14,712 nt of DNA, from assembly GCA_030018605.1 (NCBI GenBank), contig JASEHP010000026.1, positions 1 through 14,712 of the forward strand, given 5' to 3'. A program made the position numbers and the translations under genes. The notes below the pieces were generated by a model, which did not search any database, was not told the origin of the DNA, and worked only from the letters and a program-made list of their open reading frames with translations. Shown here in pieces: positions 6,480 to 13,413 of this stretch. Origin of the DNA: Thermodesulfovibrionales bacterium (lineage in GTDB: Bacteria; Nitrospirota; Thermodesulfovibrionia; Thermodesulfovibrionales; UBA1546). Every line of letters starts with the position of its first letter. Position 1 is the first letter of the stretch.

Positions 6480-6629
6480 CCTCTCTTTATTCAGAAAAAA
6501 TGAAACCGCCCCTGTCTGATAGAGGATTATCGTTGAACCCGCGATAACTACCAGCAGAATTAGCAGCCTGAGCCATATCCTGTTTTTAAACTTTACTATT
6601 ACGCATCTCCTGCTATGTTATAGCCTATC

Positions 6630-7397
6630 TTATTTCCCCATTTTATCAATAAATGGTTTCAGCAAATCTATCGGCACCGGGAATATTATTGTGGAATTCT
6701 TTTCCGTGGCAATCTCCGTAAGCGTCTGTAAGAATCTGAGCTGAAGCGCTCCGGTTTCTGTTGCTATAATCTTTGCCGCATCCGCAAGCTTCTGTGATGC
6801 CTGATATTCTCCTTCTGCATGGATTATCTTTGCCCTTCTTTCGCGCTCTGCCTCTGCCTGTTTTGCTATCGCCCTTTGCATCTCTGCAGGAAGGTCCACA
6901 TTTTTAACCTCCACGGCCGAAACCTTTACTCCCCACGGCTCTGTCTGAAAGTCAATCACCTTCTGTAATTCCGCATTTAATTCATCTCTTTTTGAGAGCA
7001 GGTCGTCAAGCTGGCTTTGGCCAAGAATACTCCTGAGCGTAGTCTGCGCAATCTGCGATGTCGCATAATAAAAATCTTCCACTGCTGTTATTGCTTTAAT
7101 TGGATCCATCGGCCTGAAATAGACAACAGCATTTACCTTAACCGTTATATTGTCTTTTGTTATAACATCCTGAGGCGGCACATCCATTGTCACTGTCCTC
7201 AGGCTTACCCTGACAAGCTTGTCAATCACAGGGATTATGATTACAAGACCCGGCCCTTTTAGCGGAATTATCCTTCCGAGCCTGAAGACAACCCCTCTTT
7301 CATATTCCTTTAGTATCTTAATCGCGCTTGAGAAGAAATAGAACACAAGAAACACTACTATCAAAAAACCCATAAATCCTGCTGGTATCCCTGGCAT
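6630..7397 (-). CDS. Slipin/stomatin-like SPFH (band 7) membrane protein
   Basis: Slipins form oligomeric scaffolds on the inner membrane and are partners of NfeD proteases. The 255-residue product has a hydrophobic N-terminal hairpin or helix (about residues 5-25, GFLIVVFLVFYFF). The SPFH domain follows, with EYERGVVFRLGR, GPGLVIIIPVIDKLVRVSLRT, DNITVKVNAVVYF and LRSILGQSQLDDLLSKRDELN. An Ala/Glu-rich coiled coil (about 175-215, QAEAERERRAKIIHAEGE) and a C-terminal hydrophobic stretch (STIIFPVP) complete it. Start chosen at 7397 with AAGGAGG eight bases upstream. It sits directly after nfeD on the same strand, the conserved nfeD-slipin pair. Confidence 0.95.
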   Translation of the reverse strand: MPGIPAGFMGFLIVVFLVFYFFSSAIKILKEYERGVVFRLGRIIPLKGPGLVIIIPVIDKLVRVSLRTVTMDVPPQDVITKDNITVKVNAVVYFRPMDPIKAITAVEDFYYATSQIAQTTLRSILGQSQLDDLLSKRDELNAELQKVIDFQTEPWGVKVSAVEVKNVDLPAEMQRAIAKQAEAERERRAKIIHAEGEYQASQKLADAAKIIATETGALQLRFLQTLTEIATEKNSTIIFPVPIDLLKPFIDKMGK

Positions 7398-7417
7398 ATT
7401 GTCCTCCTTGTTTTTTT

Positions 7418-7494
7418 AGTATCAAAGGGTCAAAGGTTCAAAGCATCAAAGTTTCTGACACTCTGATACTCTGACGCTTTGACCCTTTGATACT
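7418..7494. repeat. Octamer repeat forming an 18-bp-armed inverted repeat
   Basis: Nine perfectly phased 8-base units run from AGTATCAA, AGGGTCAA, AGGTTCAA and AGCATCAA to ACGCTTTG and ACCCTTTG, ending ATACTT. The first 18 bases (AGTATCAAAGGGTCAAAG) are the exact reverse complement of the last 18 (7477-7494). It starts in the nfeD stop codon and ends next to the slipin ribosome-binding site. On the minus strand it is followed by A7, so it is not a normal terminator there. A hairpin in the intercistronic mRNA is likely. Confidence 0.9.
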
Positions 7495-8789
7495 TATTTA
7501 TTATTGCTTCTTCGAACTTTTACCCTCAGCCCCGATACTGATTCAACAACTATTTTTTCACCCTTTGAGATTGTCTCATCTGAGTATGCAGACCATATCT
7601 CGCCGTGTAATGAAACCATTCCGCCTTCCTTTGTTATATCTGTGCTTGCAATTCCCTCCAGTCCGACAAGCCCCTCTGAGCCTGTCACAGGTTTTCTCTT
7701 ATAAGCTTTGTATACAAGTCCCAGCACAATAGTGAAAAACAGCGCTGTCATCACCACAGCAGGAAGAATAAGCGCAAGCGACAGTTTCATAAAAGGGCCC
7801 GGCGATTCAAACAGCATTAATGAACCCAGCAGCATAGAAACAACGCCGCCTATAGTTAAAACCCCGTGCGAGACTATCTTTATCTCAAGTATAAAAAGTA
7901 TTATTGCAAGAATGATAAGGAGAAGCCCTGCATAATTTACGGGCAATGTCTGGAATGCATAAAATGCAAGTATGAGGAATATCCCTCCTATCACGCCGGG
8001 GAAAATAGCGCCCGGATTTGTCAGCTCAAAGAATAATCCGTAAAATCCGAGAAGCATGAGCATATAGGCAACATTGGGGTCAGTTATAAAATTTAGAATC
8101 TTATGACGAAGGCTCATTTCTTCTCTGATAACATTTACATGTGCAGTCTTTAAAATCTTTTCACCCATAACAGTCTTAACCTTTTTCCCGTCTATAGTTG
8201 AAAGAAGAACATTAAGGTTATCGCTCACAATGTCTATAATCTTCAGCTTTAATGCTTCATCTTCCGTGGCAGACACGCTTTTTCTCACGGCATCTTCTGC
8301 CCACTTTGCGTTTCTGCCTGTCTTTTCAGCAAGCGATTTTATATAAGCTGCGGCATCATTAGTAACCTTCTCGGACATCACCTTATCCATCTTCTCACCT
8401 ACGCCCACCGGATGCGCGGAACCGATGTTTGTGCCGGGTGACATTGCTGCAACATGGGCTGAAAGGGTAATAAAAACGCCAGCAGACGCCGCCCTTGCAC
8501 CGCTTGGAGAGACGTATACAATCACAGGCGCTTCGCTTCCTATTATGTTTTTGACAATATCCCTCATTGATGTGTCAAGGCCGCCCGGAGTATCAAGCTC
8601 TATGACAATAGCTTCGGATCTTTTTTCATTGGCTTTCTTAATGCTCTTACTGATATATTCCGCTGATGCGGGATTTATGACGCCGCTTACCGTAATGACA
8701 AACACATCTTTTTTTTGCTCCTGAGAAAAAAGCGGAACTGCAAGGAAAAGAGACAGAAAAGTTAAAAGGGCAAGTGTTCTCTTTAACAT
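7494..8789 (-). CDS. nfeD: NfeD membrane-bound serine protease (ClpP-class)
   Basis: The protein is a membrane serine protease that, in the archaeal homologue PH1510, cleaves the C-terminus of its partner stomatin. The 431-residue product has a signal peptide (MLKRTLALLTFLSLFLAVPL FS). A ClpP-like domain follows, with VITVSGVINPASAEYI, ELDTPGGLDTSMRDIV, and SGARAASAG carrying the probable nucleophile Ser102; a likely catalytic Lys141 is in SEKVTNDAAAYI (dyad assignment by recalled homology). Next come four or five membrane helices (about 230-365) and a C-terminal OB-fold NfeD domain (GLVGLEGIASTDITKEG to VRSN-type end). There is no Shine-Dalgarno. A TGG-TATAAT extended -10 ends six bases before the ATG, so the mRNA may be leaderless. 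Confidence 0.95.
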   Translation of the reverse strand: MLKRTLALLTFLSLFLAVPLFSQEQKKDVFVITVSGVINPASAEYISKSIKKANEKRSEAIVIELDTPGGLDTSMRDIVKNIIGSEAPVIVYVSPSGARAASAGVFITLSAHVAAMSPGTNIGSAHPVGVGEKMDKVMSEKVTNDAAAYIKSLAEKTGRNAKWAEDAVRKSVSATEDEALKLKIIDIVSDNLNVLLSTIDGKKVKTVMGEKILKTAHVNVIREEMSLRHKILNFITDPNVAYMLMLLGFYGLFFELTNPGAIFPGVIGGIFLILAFYAFQTLPVNYAGLLLIILAIILFILEIKIVSHGVLTIGGVVSMLLGSLMLFESPGPFMKLSLALILPAVVMTALFFTIVLGLVYKAYKRKPVTGSEGLVGLEGIASTDITKEGGMVSLHGEIWSAYSDETISKGEKIVVESVSGLRVKVRRSNNK

Positions 8790-8795
8790 GTTACG

Positions 8796-8804
8796 ATTAT
8801 ACCA
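8796..8804 (-). promoter_or_regulatory. Extended -10 promoter of nfeD
   Basis: On the minus strand the sequence TGGTATAAT (extended -10, TGN plus a perfect TATAAT at 8801-8796) ends six bases before the ATG at 8789. The -35 region is poor (ACATAT), as is common with extended -10 promoters. Transcription would start at or next to the A of the ATG. Confidence 0.55.
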
Positions 8805-8847
8805 TAAAGTTTTATATAATATGTTCCAAAGAGATATACTTATATTC

Positions 8848-8920
8848 TGTCATTGCGAGGTAAAACCGAAGCAATCCCTAAATGTAAAAACGAGATTGCT
8901 TCACTTCGTTCGCAATGACA
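8848..8920. repeat. Imperfect palindromic intergenic element (TGTCATTGCGA type)
   Basis: The outer arms TGTCATTGCGA (8848-8858) and TCGCAATGACA (8910-8920) are perfect inverted repeats. A second nested pair is GAAGCAATC (8868-8876) with GATTGCTTC (8894-8902). From memory, elements of this kind are scattered as non-autonomous repeats in many environmental genomes. It lies upstream of nfeD in a gene-free region. Confidence 0.8.
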
Positions 8921-9131
8921 CAGAGTAAAGCACAAATGACATACGAGGAGGCAATGAACCTCCCCGCAGCAAGCTGCGGGGTATCCCAAAATCTCCCCTC
9001 CCTTGATGGGAGGGGACTAATGGGAGGGTGAACAAAACAGCATCTTATTACCCCTCACCCTAACCCTCTCCCACAAGGGGAGAGGGAAATAAGGTAACCC
9101 TGTAGCAAGCTACAGGGAATTGCAAAATTAA
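8921..9131. repeat. Gene-free cluster of GC-rich hairpin repeats
   Basis: With the preceding element this completes the longest stretch without a gene (8790-9131). It contains four perfect hairpins: CCCCGCAGCAAGCTGCGGGG (8962-8981), TCCCCTCCC/GGGAGGGGA (8994-9016), CCCTCTCCC/GGGAGAGGG (9064-9086, with CCCCTCACCC just before) and CCCTGTAGCAAGCTACAGGG (9098-9117). None has a convincing T-run. They look like REP-type or decayed MITE material. Any promoter for the macro-domain gene must lie here, but I see no good one. Confidence 0.75.
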
Positions 9132-9671
9132 ATGAAACTTATCGTAGAACATAAAATATTGAATAAGACTTTACGCCTTGTTCAGGGCGACATAACGGAA
9201 AGAAGCGTGGATGCCATAGTGAATGCAGCAAACTCCCATCTCCAGCATGGAGGCGGCGTTGCAGGCGCGATTGTAAGAAAAGGCGGGCGGATTATTCAGG
9301 ATGAAAGCGACAGCATCGGTTATACGCCTGTCGGAACAGCCGTAATCACAACAGCAGGAAAACTTCCTGCTAAATTCGTGATACACACAGTCGGACCCCG
9401 CATGGGCGAAGGAGACGAGGACAATAAGTTGAAGAATGCGGTGCTAAGCGCATTAAGGCTTGCATCGGAAAAAGGATTGAAAAGCGTTTCCATGCCCGCA
9501 ATAAGCTCGGGAATATTCGGATTTCCTAAAGAAAGGTGCGCAAAGATTCTCGTTAATGAATCAGCTAATTTTATTAAGGCTCAAAAAAGCTCGCTTGAGA
9601 TAGTCGAATTCTGCGTGTATGACGATAACACAATGGAGCATTTCAGAAGGGAGTTTGAGAGGCTCAAATAA
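9132..9671 (+). CDS. Macro-domain protein (ADP-ribose / O-acetyl-ADP-ribose processing)
   Basis: Macro domains bind ADP-ribose, and many bacterial ones hydrolyse O-acetyl-ADP-ribose or mono-ADP-ribosyl protein bonds. The 179-residue protein is essentially one macro domain: LVQGDITERSVDAIVNAANSH, then the glycine-rich HGGGVAGAIVRKGG loop (about residues 38-53), FVIHTVGP, and the second binding loop ISSGIFGFPKERC (about 124-136). The NAAN and GGGV motifs suggest an active deacetylase-type member, related to the archaeal Af1521 group. Ribosome binding is weak (AGGGAATTG some 13 or more bases upstream). It converges with the ABC permease gene, and the two coding ends overlap by eight bases, so there is no terminator between them. 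Confidence 0.92.
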   Translation: MKLIVEHKILNKTLRLVQGDITERSVDAIVNAANSHLQHGGGVAGAIVRKGGRIIQDESDSIGYTPVGTAVITTAGKLPAKFVIHTVGPRMGEGDEDNKLKNAVLSALRLASEKGLKSVSMPAISSGIFGFPKERCAKILVNESANFIKAQKSSLEIVEFCVYDDNTMEHFRREFERLK

Positions 9672-11295
9672 TCCCCCCCTGCTCCTGCAGTTTCCTTTTC
9701 CCTATTCTCATCGGAATATAGAAGGCAACGGCATTTATCAGGATAATCATAATCACGCTCAGGCCAATCTGAATTTTCGCTGATAAATCCACCGCTCCCT
9801 TCAGACTATAAACATAAAATATCCATGCCTCAAACGATAGCGTCGCAATCACAATGCTGAATGCAATCAGCATGAATGCCATTCCTCCAAGGCTCATTGA
9901 AACAGAAGCGATGTTTTCATATTTGAATTTCGGGTATATTGCGCCCAAACCTGTCCCGAGCCCGCTTACTGAAACGCATAGCACAACAACCGTCCCGAGC
10001 GACAGATACATGAGAACGCCTTTGGCATTCATGGCAAGATTTGTGAGAAAGACAAGCACGAGCATAAGCGCTGTCACAGGAATAAACCCGTAAAGAAACT
10101 TGGCCCATAGAAATTTTCTCATATCAACGGGCGAAGTCCTTATAATCCAGAACGCCTGTCCTTCGAGGCTTACGGATGCGTAGATAAACCTTGCCGAAAC
10201 AGCAGAAAGCACAAGCCCTGATAAAACCAGATTGACAAGAACCATAATCTCCTTGATGAATGAGAATCCTGAAAGGGCATTGACAGGTATGGATTTGAAA
10301 TTATAGACATAAATCATTATGAGAGCGCCTATTATAATGACCTGCGACCACTGCCCCGTATCCCGGAAAAATGTTTTTATGTCTTTATAAAACATTGCGG
10401 TATTTATTCCAGGGTAATAGCCTCCCCAAATCCCTCTCCCCACCCTTTCGCCGGATGGCTGAATTCTCTCTATATTCTTCCTGTAGAACCTCAATCCTGC
10501 AATTTCGGACAGAAGAAGAAAAAACAAAGCATTGCTCAGAAGAATTATCAGATAAAAAATACTAAAACCGCTTTTTTTCAGCACTGGGGAAACCGCCTCT
10601 GTAACCCAATAGCTTGGGAGCATGGGTGACTCGGTCTTGAATGACATTATGGAATTTATAAATCCATCAGGAGTGCTTATATCATAAGGGATTAGTCCCT
10701 TCACCAAAAAATAGAGCATTAGGAAAAGCATTACGCCTATTCCAAGAAGAACATTCCTTGTCCTTTTTGCAGGGAAAAGTCTCGTAAGCATATGTGCAGT
10801 TGTAATGCCGATGCCTGCTGTTATCAAACTGAAGAGAAGGAAACATCCAAGAACCAAAAGATAATAGCCTGCTGCCGCGCCATAGCTGATACCGTATGCA
10901 ATAAATACCGGCGGCATGAATGAAAGCGCCATCCATGATGAATTAATGAAAGAGTCAAATGTCTTCAACCTCGATATATCCCTGATTTCAACAGGCTTTG
11001 ACAGGAAAAGCGGAATATCTTTTGATAGATAGAAATAAGAGATTGCAGTGATTATGCTGCTCAGGATAAGAAAACCCAGCAGGCTGAAGAATGTCATTGA
11101 GAAGAGCTTTCTTGAGAGTATCTCTCCGAAAAACTCAATCCCCCTCACATAGCTAAGGACTTTGTAAGTACCTATATAAAAGAGAATCCAGAAACCGATG
11201 CCGATTAGGATAAAAGGAAGCCTTCTCAGCACAACCTTCGTGCTTACTGAATTTTTCAGTGAAAGAAGTCTGGGTTTAAGCAGCAACGCTAACAT
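9664..11295 (-). CDS. ABC-2-type exporter permease (putative ABC exporter family)
   Basis: This is a 543-residue, very hydrophobic integral membrane protein with roughly a dozen predicted helices and short loops, for example IGFWILFYIGTYKVL, FFSLLGFLILSSIITAISYFYL and GIGVMLFLMLYFLVKGLI. A cytosolic segment carrying the IRTSPVDMRKFLWAKFLYG motif (about residues 385-405) follows a long central part. This organisation matches the large single-chain permeases that pair with one ATPase (YhaP/putative ABC exporter group). The cognate ATPase is the next gene upstream on the same strand, but a 145-bp repeat element separates them. The substrate is unknown. The start at 11295 has only a weak AGAGA upstream. 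Its stop overlaps that of the macro-domain gene. Confidence 0.85.
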   Translation of the reverse strand: MLALLLKPRLLSLKNSVSTKVVLRRLPFILIGIGFWILFYIGTYKVLSYVRGIEFFGEILSRKLFSMTFFSLLGFLILSSIITAISYFYLSKDIPLFLSKPVEIRDISRLKTFDSFINSSWMALSFMPPVFIAYGISYGAAAGYYLLVLGCFLLFSLITAGIGITTAHMLTRLFPAKRTRNVLLGIGVMLFLMLYFLVKGLIPYDISTPDGFINSIMSFKTESPMLPSYWVTEAVSPVLKKSGFSIFYLIILLSNALFFLLLSEIAGLRFYRKNIERIQPSGERVGRGIWGGYYPGINTAMFYKDIKTFFRDTGQWSQVIIIGALIMIYVYNFKSIPVNALSGFSFIKEIMVLVNLVLSGLVLSAVSARFIYASVSLEGQAFWIIRTSPVDMRKFLWAKFLYGFIPVTALMLVLVFLTNLAMNAKGVLMYLSLGTVVVLCVSVSGLGTGLGAIYPKFKYENIASVSMSLGGMAFMLIAFSIVIATLSFEAWIFYVYSLKGAVDLSAKIQIGLSVIMIILINAVAFYIPMRIGKRKLQEQGGII

Positions 11296-11307
11296 AATCT
11301 CTATATA

Positions 11308-11452
11308 TTAAATGCAGGACTGGATTGAGCGGCATGGAGCGGCCACAGCCGCAACTGTTTGAACCCAAAGGGTGAGTTTTGCGGCTGTAGCGTAATGAGC
11401 TTTAGAACTGTCGAAAAATATCGTAGCAAGCGAGAGCCAGTCCTGCATTTAA
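11308..11452. mobile_element. 145-bp inverted-repeat element, MITE-like
   Basis: Perfect 16-bp terminal inverted repeats (TTAAATGCAGGACTGG at 11308-11323; its reverse complement at 11437-11452) flank the element. A second nested perfect 10-bp pair (ACAGCCGCAA at 11345-11354, TTGCGGCTGT at 11379-11388) and a central ACCC-AAA-GGGT mini-hairpin (11363-11373) lie inside. There is no ORF. It fills the gap between the ATPase and permease genes. The termini are TTAA-flanked, but I could not identify an unambiguous target-site duplication outside the arms. A non-autonomous transposable element is most likely; a structured regulatory RNA between the two genes is the alternative. Confidence 0.6.
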
Positions 11453-11460
11453 ACTTCATT

Positions 11461-12168
11461 TCACCCTCCTATCTCCATAAACAACCCCTCCAACCCGCCT
11501 TTAACCCCGGATATTTCCTCTTTCGTTTTTACTGAGATTACAGAGCCTTTGTTTATGAACCCTACCCTGTGGCATAGCTCCTCAGCAATATGAAGGCTGT
11601 GGGTTGCAAGAAATATCGTAACGCCTTTTGAGCTTAAATCCTTAATTATGCCTTTGAGCATCCTTACGCCGAACGGGTCAAGCCCCATAAAGGGCTCATC
11701 TATGAGAAGCGCTTCAGGCCTGTGAATAAGGGCAGATGCAAAGAGCAGCCTCTGCCTCATGCCCTGCGAAAAACTCTCTATCAACTCGTCCTCAACATCC
11801 TTAATCCCGAATAATTCAAGCATTTCATCTGTCCTTGACAATGCCTCGCTTTGCGGGATGCCGTATATAGCCGATATGAATATCAGGAATTCCCTTGCAG
11901 TGAGTTTTTCATAGAGGAATGCCTTGTCAGGCACATAGCCGAGGATTGCTTTTGCCTTTATCGGCTCTCTGACAATGTCATATTTCCCTATGAGTATCTT
12001 CCCCTCATCGGGCGTGAGAAGCCCTGTTATCAGCTTTATCGTAGTGGTCTTTCCCGCTCCGTTAGGCCCGACAATGCCGAATATCTCACCGGTGTTTACA
12101 GTCAGGGAAATATTCTTAACAGCATGCATGTCATTAAAGGACTTGGAGATGTTATCAAGAATTATCAT
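11461..12168 (-). CDS. ABC transporter ATP-binding protein
   Basis: The protein is the cytoplasmic ATPase that powers the neighbouring exporter permease. The 235-residue product has Walker A GPNGAGKTT (34-42), the Q-loop region near GYVPDKAFLYEKLT, signature SFSQGMRQR (132-140), Walker B ALLIDEP with Glu158, the D-loop GLDP and the H-loop His190 in LATHSLHIAEE. The single-domain build is typical of ABC-2 exporters. Start at 12168 overlaps the stop of the upstream protease gene by four bases (ATGA), with AGAGGAC as ribosome-binding site, so these two are translationally coupled. Confidence 0.95.
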   Translation of the reverse strand: MIILDNISKSFNDMHAVKNISLTVNTGEIFGIVGPNGAGKTTTIKLITGLLTPDEGKILIGKYDIVREPIKAKAILGYVPDKAFLYEKLTAREFLIFISAIYGIPQSEALSRTDEMLELFGIKDVEDELIESFSQGMRQRLLFASALIHRPEALLIDEPFMGLDPFGVRMLKGIIKDLSSKGVTIFLATHSLHIAEELCHRVGFINKGSVISVKTKEEISGVKGGLEGLFMEIGG

Positions 12169-13409
12169 TGCTGTCCTCTGATCTCCCTTATTCTCTGGAC
12201 AACAGGCGGATGGGAATAATAAAAACTTGCGTAAAGGGGATGAGGGTGGAGATTTGAAAGATTGTCTTTTGAGAGCTTTATTAATGATGTTGCCATTGCC
12301 TCGATGTTCTCTGTCATCTCAGCGGCAAACCTGTCAGCCTCCCTTTCATGTCTTCTTGAAAAATAGCTGAATATGGGCGTAAACGGAAAAGACACTATTC
12401 CTCCTGCAAAACCAAGTATGAGAAGGCTTGCAAAGACCGTGTCATCCTGAATATTGAAAATCCGTGTAAGGATTCCTGATTTTATCATCATGAACGAAAT
12501 ATAAATGCCTATCAGGGACATTGCCTCTACAACAATAATCATCTTAAGGACATGCTTTTTCTTCCAGTGCCCTGCCTCATGCGTGAGGACAGAGAGAATT
12601 TCGCTCTTTTCCATCTTCTGCAAAAGCGTGTCATAAAGCACAATCCTTTTTACCTTTCCTATGCCTGTAAAGTAAGCATTTGTGTGCGTGCTTCTCCTTG
12701 ACGCATCAATCTTAAATACCCTGTTTATCCTTATACCGATTTTTTTCATCAAATCCTTTATCGAACTCTCCATCTCCTCATTTTCTATCGGCGTAAACTT
12801 GTTAAACAAAGGCTCAATAACATACGGAGAGATATACATCATGAAAATGCTGAATAATAAAAAAAACAGCCATACAAAAAGCCACCAGAGATCAGGGCTT
12901 GCCTTCATCAAATACAAAGCGCCTGATGTAGTGATGCCAATCAATATTGTGGAGAGTATTATTGATTTTATGAAATCGCTTATCCAGAGTTTCCATGTCA
13001 TTGTGTTAAAACCGTACTTGTTTTCAATCCTGAATGTGCTGTAAAGGTCAAAAGGAATTGAGATAATCGTATTTGCATAACTCAGGGCAAGGAAGAACAC
13101 CACGCCGGAAAGAACAAATGGCATATTGAAGGACACAATCCATGAGTTATATATATTCAGCAATCCCCCGAAGAAAAACACAAGAACAAGAATGTTTCCG
13201 AAGATGGATTCTATAAAGCTGAAGCGGCTGTGTTCAAGAGTGTAGTCCCTTGTCTTTTTCAATAACCCCGCATCTATGTAATCCCTGAATTCTTCAGGCA
13301 CGACATCGCCGTATTTTCTCAGATGGCGCAGATTGAGAGATTTAAGCCAATAGCCGAAGAGAGTAACGAGAAGATAGCCAAGAAGTAGGATAATCAAATA
13401 AATTTCCAT
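12165..13409 (-). CDS. M48-family membrane zinc metalloprotease, Ste24/CAAX-protease-like
   Basis: This integral membrane zinc protease, related to Ste24/ZMPSTE24, probably works in membrane protein quality control or in peptide or substrate maturation. The 414-residue product has several N-terminal membrane helices (for example 1-20, 66-85, 95-115, 145-165, 175-195). The zinc motif HEAGH is at 277-281, more helices follow (about 288-310, 325-345), and the third ligand is likely Glu355 in RRHEREADRFA. The family-typical RIENKYGFNTMT (about 127-138) is present. Length is normal. It lies five bases after the integrase stop and overlaps the ABC ATPase, so it could mature the exporter's cargo or components; that link is inferred from adjacency only. 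Confidence 0.95.
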   Translation of the reverse strand: MEIYLIILLLGYLLVTLFGYWLKSLNLRHLRKYGDVVPEEFRDYIDAGLLKKTRDYTLEHSRFSFIESIFGNILVLVFFFGGLLNIYNSWIVSFNMPFVLSGVVFFLALSYANTIISIPFDLYSTFRIENKYGFNTMTWKLWISDFIKSIILSTILIGITTSGALYLMKASPDLWWLFVWLFFLLFSIFMMYISPYVIEPLFNKFTPIENEEMESSIKDLMKKIGIRINRVFKIDASRRSTHTNAYFTGIGKVKRIVLYDTLLQKMEKSEILSVLTHEAGHWKKKHVLKMIIVVEAMSLIGIYISFMMIKSGILTRIFNIQDDTVFASLLILGFAGGIVSFPFTPIFSYFSRRHEREADRFAAEMTENIEAMATSLIKLSKDNLSNLHPHPLYASFYYSHPPVVQRIREIRGQQ

Positions 13410-13413
13410 CAGC

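Noticed and set aside
7418..7494. Intrinsic terminator after nfeD
   Set aside because: On the minus strand the stem is followed by A7, not T; the T-run lies on the wrong side.
8954..9031. 25-residue ORF (MNLPAASCGV...) with GAGGAGG before it
   Set aside because: It consists almost wholly of hairpin repeat DNA, and the apparent ribosome-binding site belongs to the repeat; no protein-like composition.
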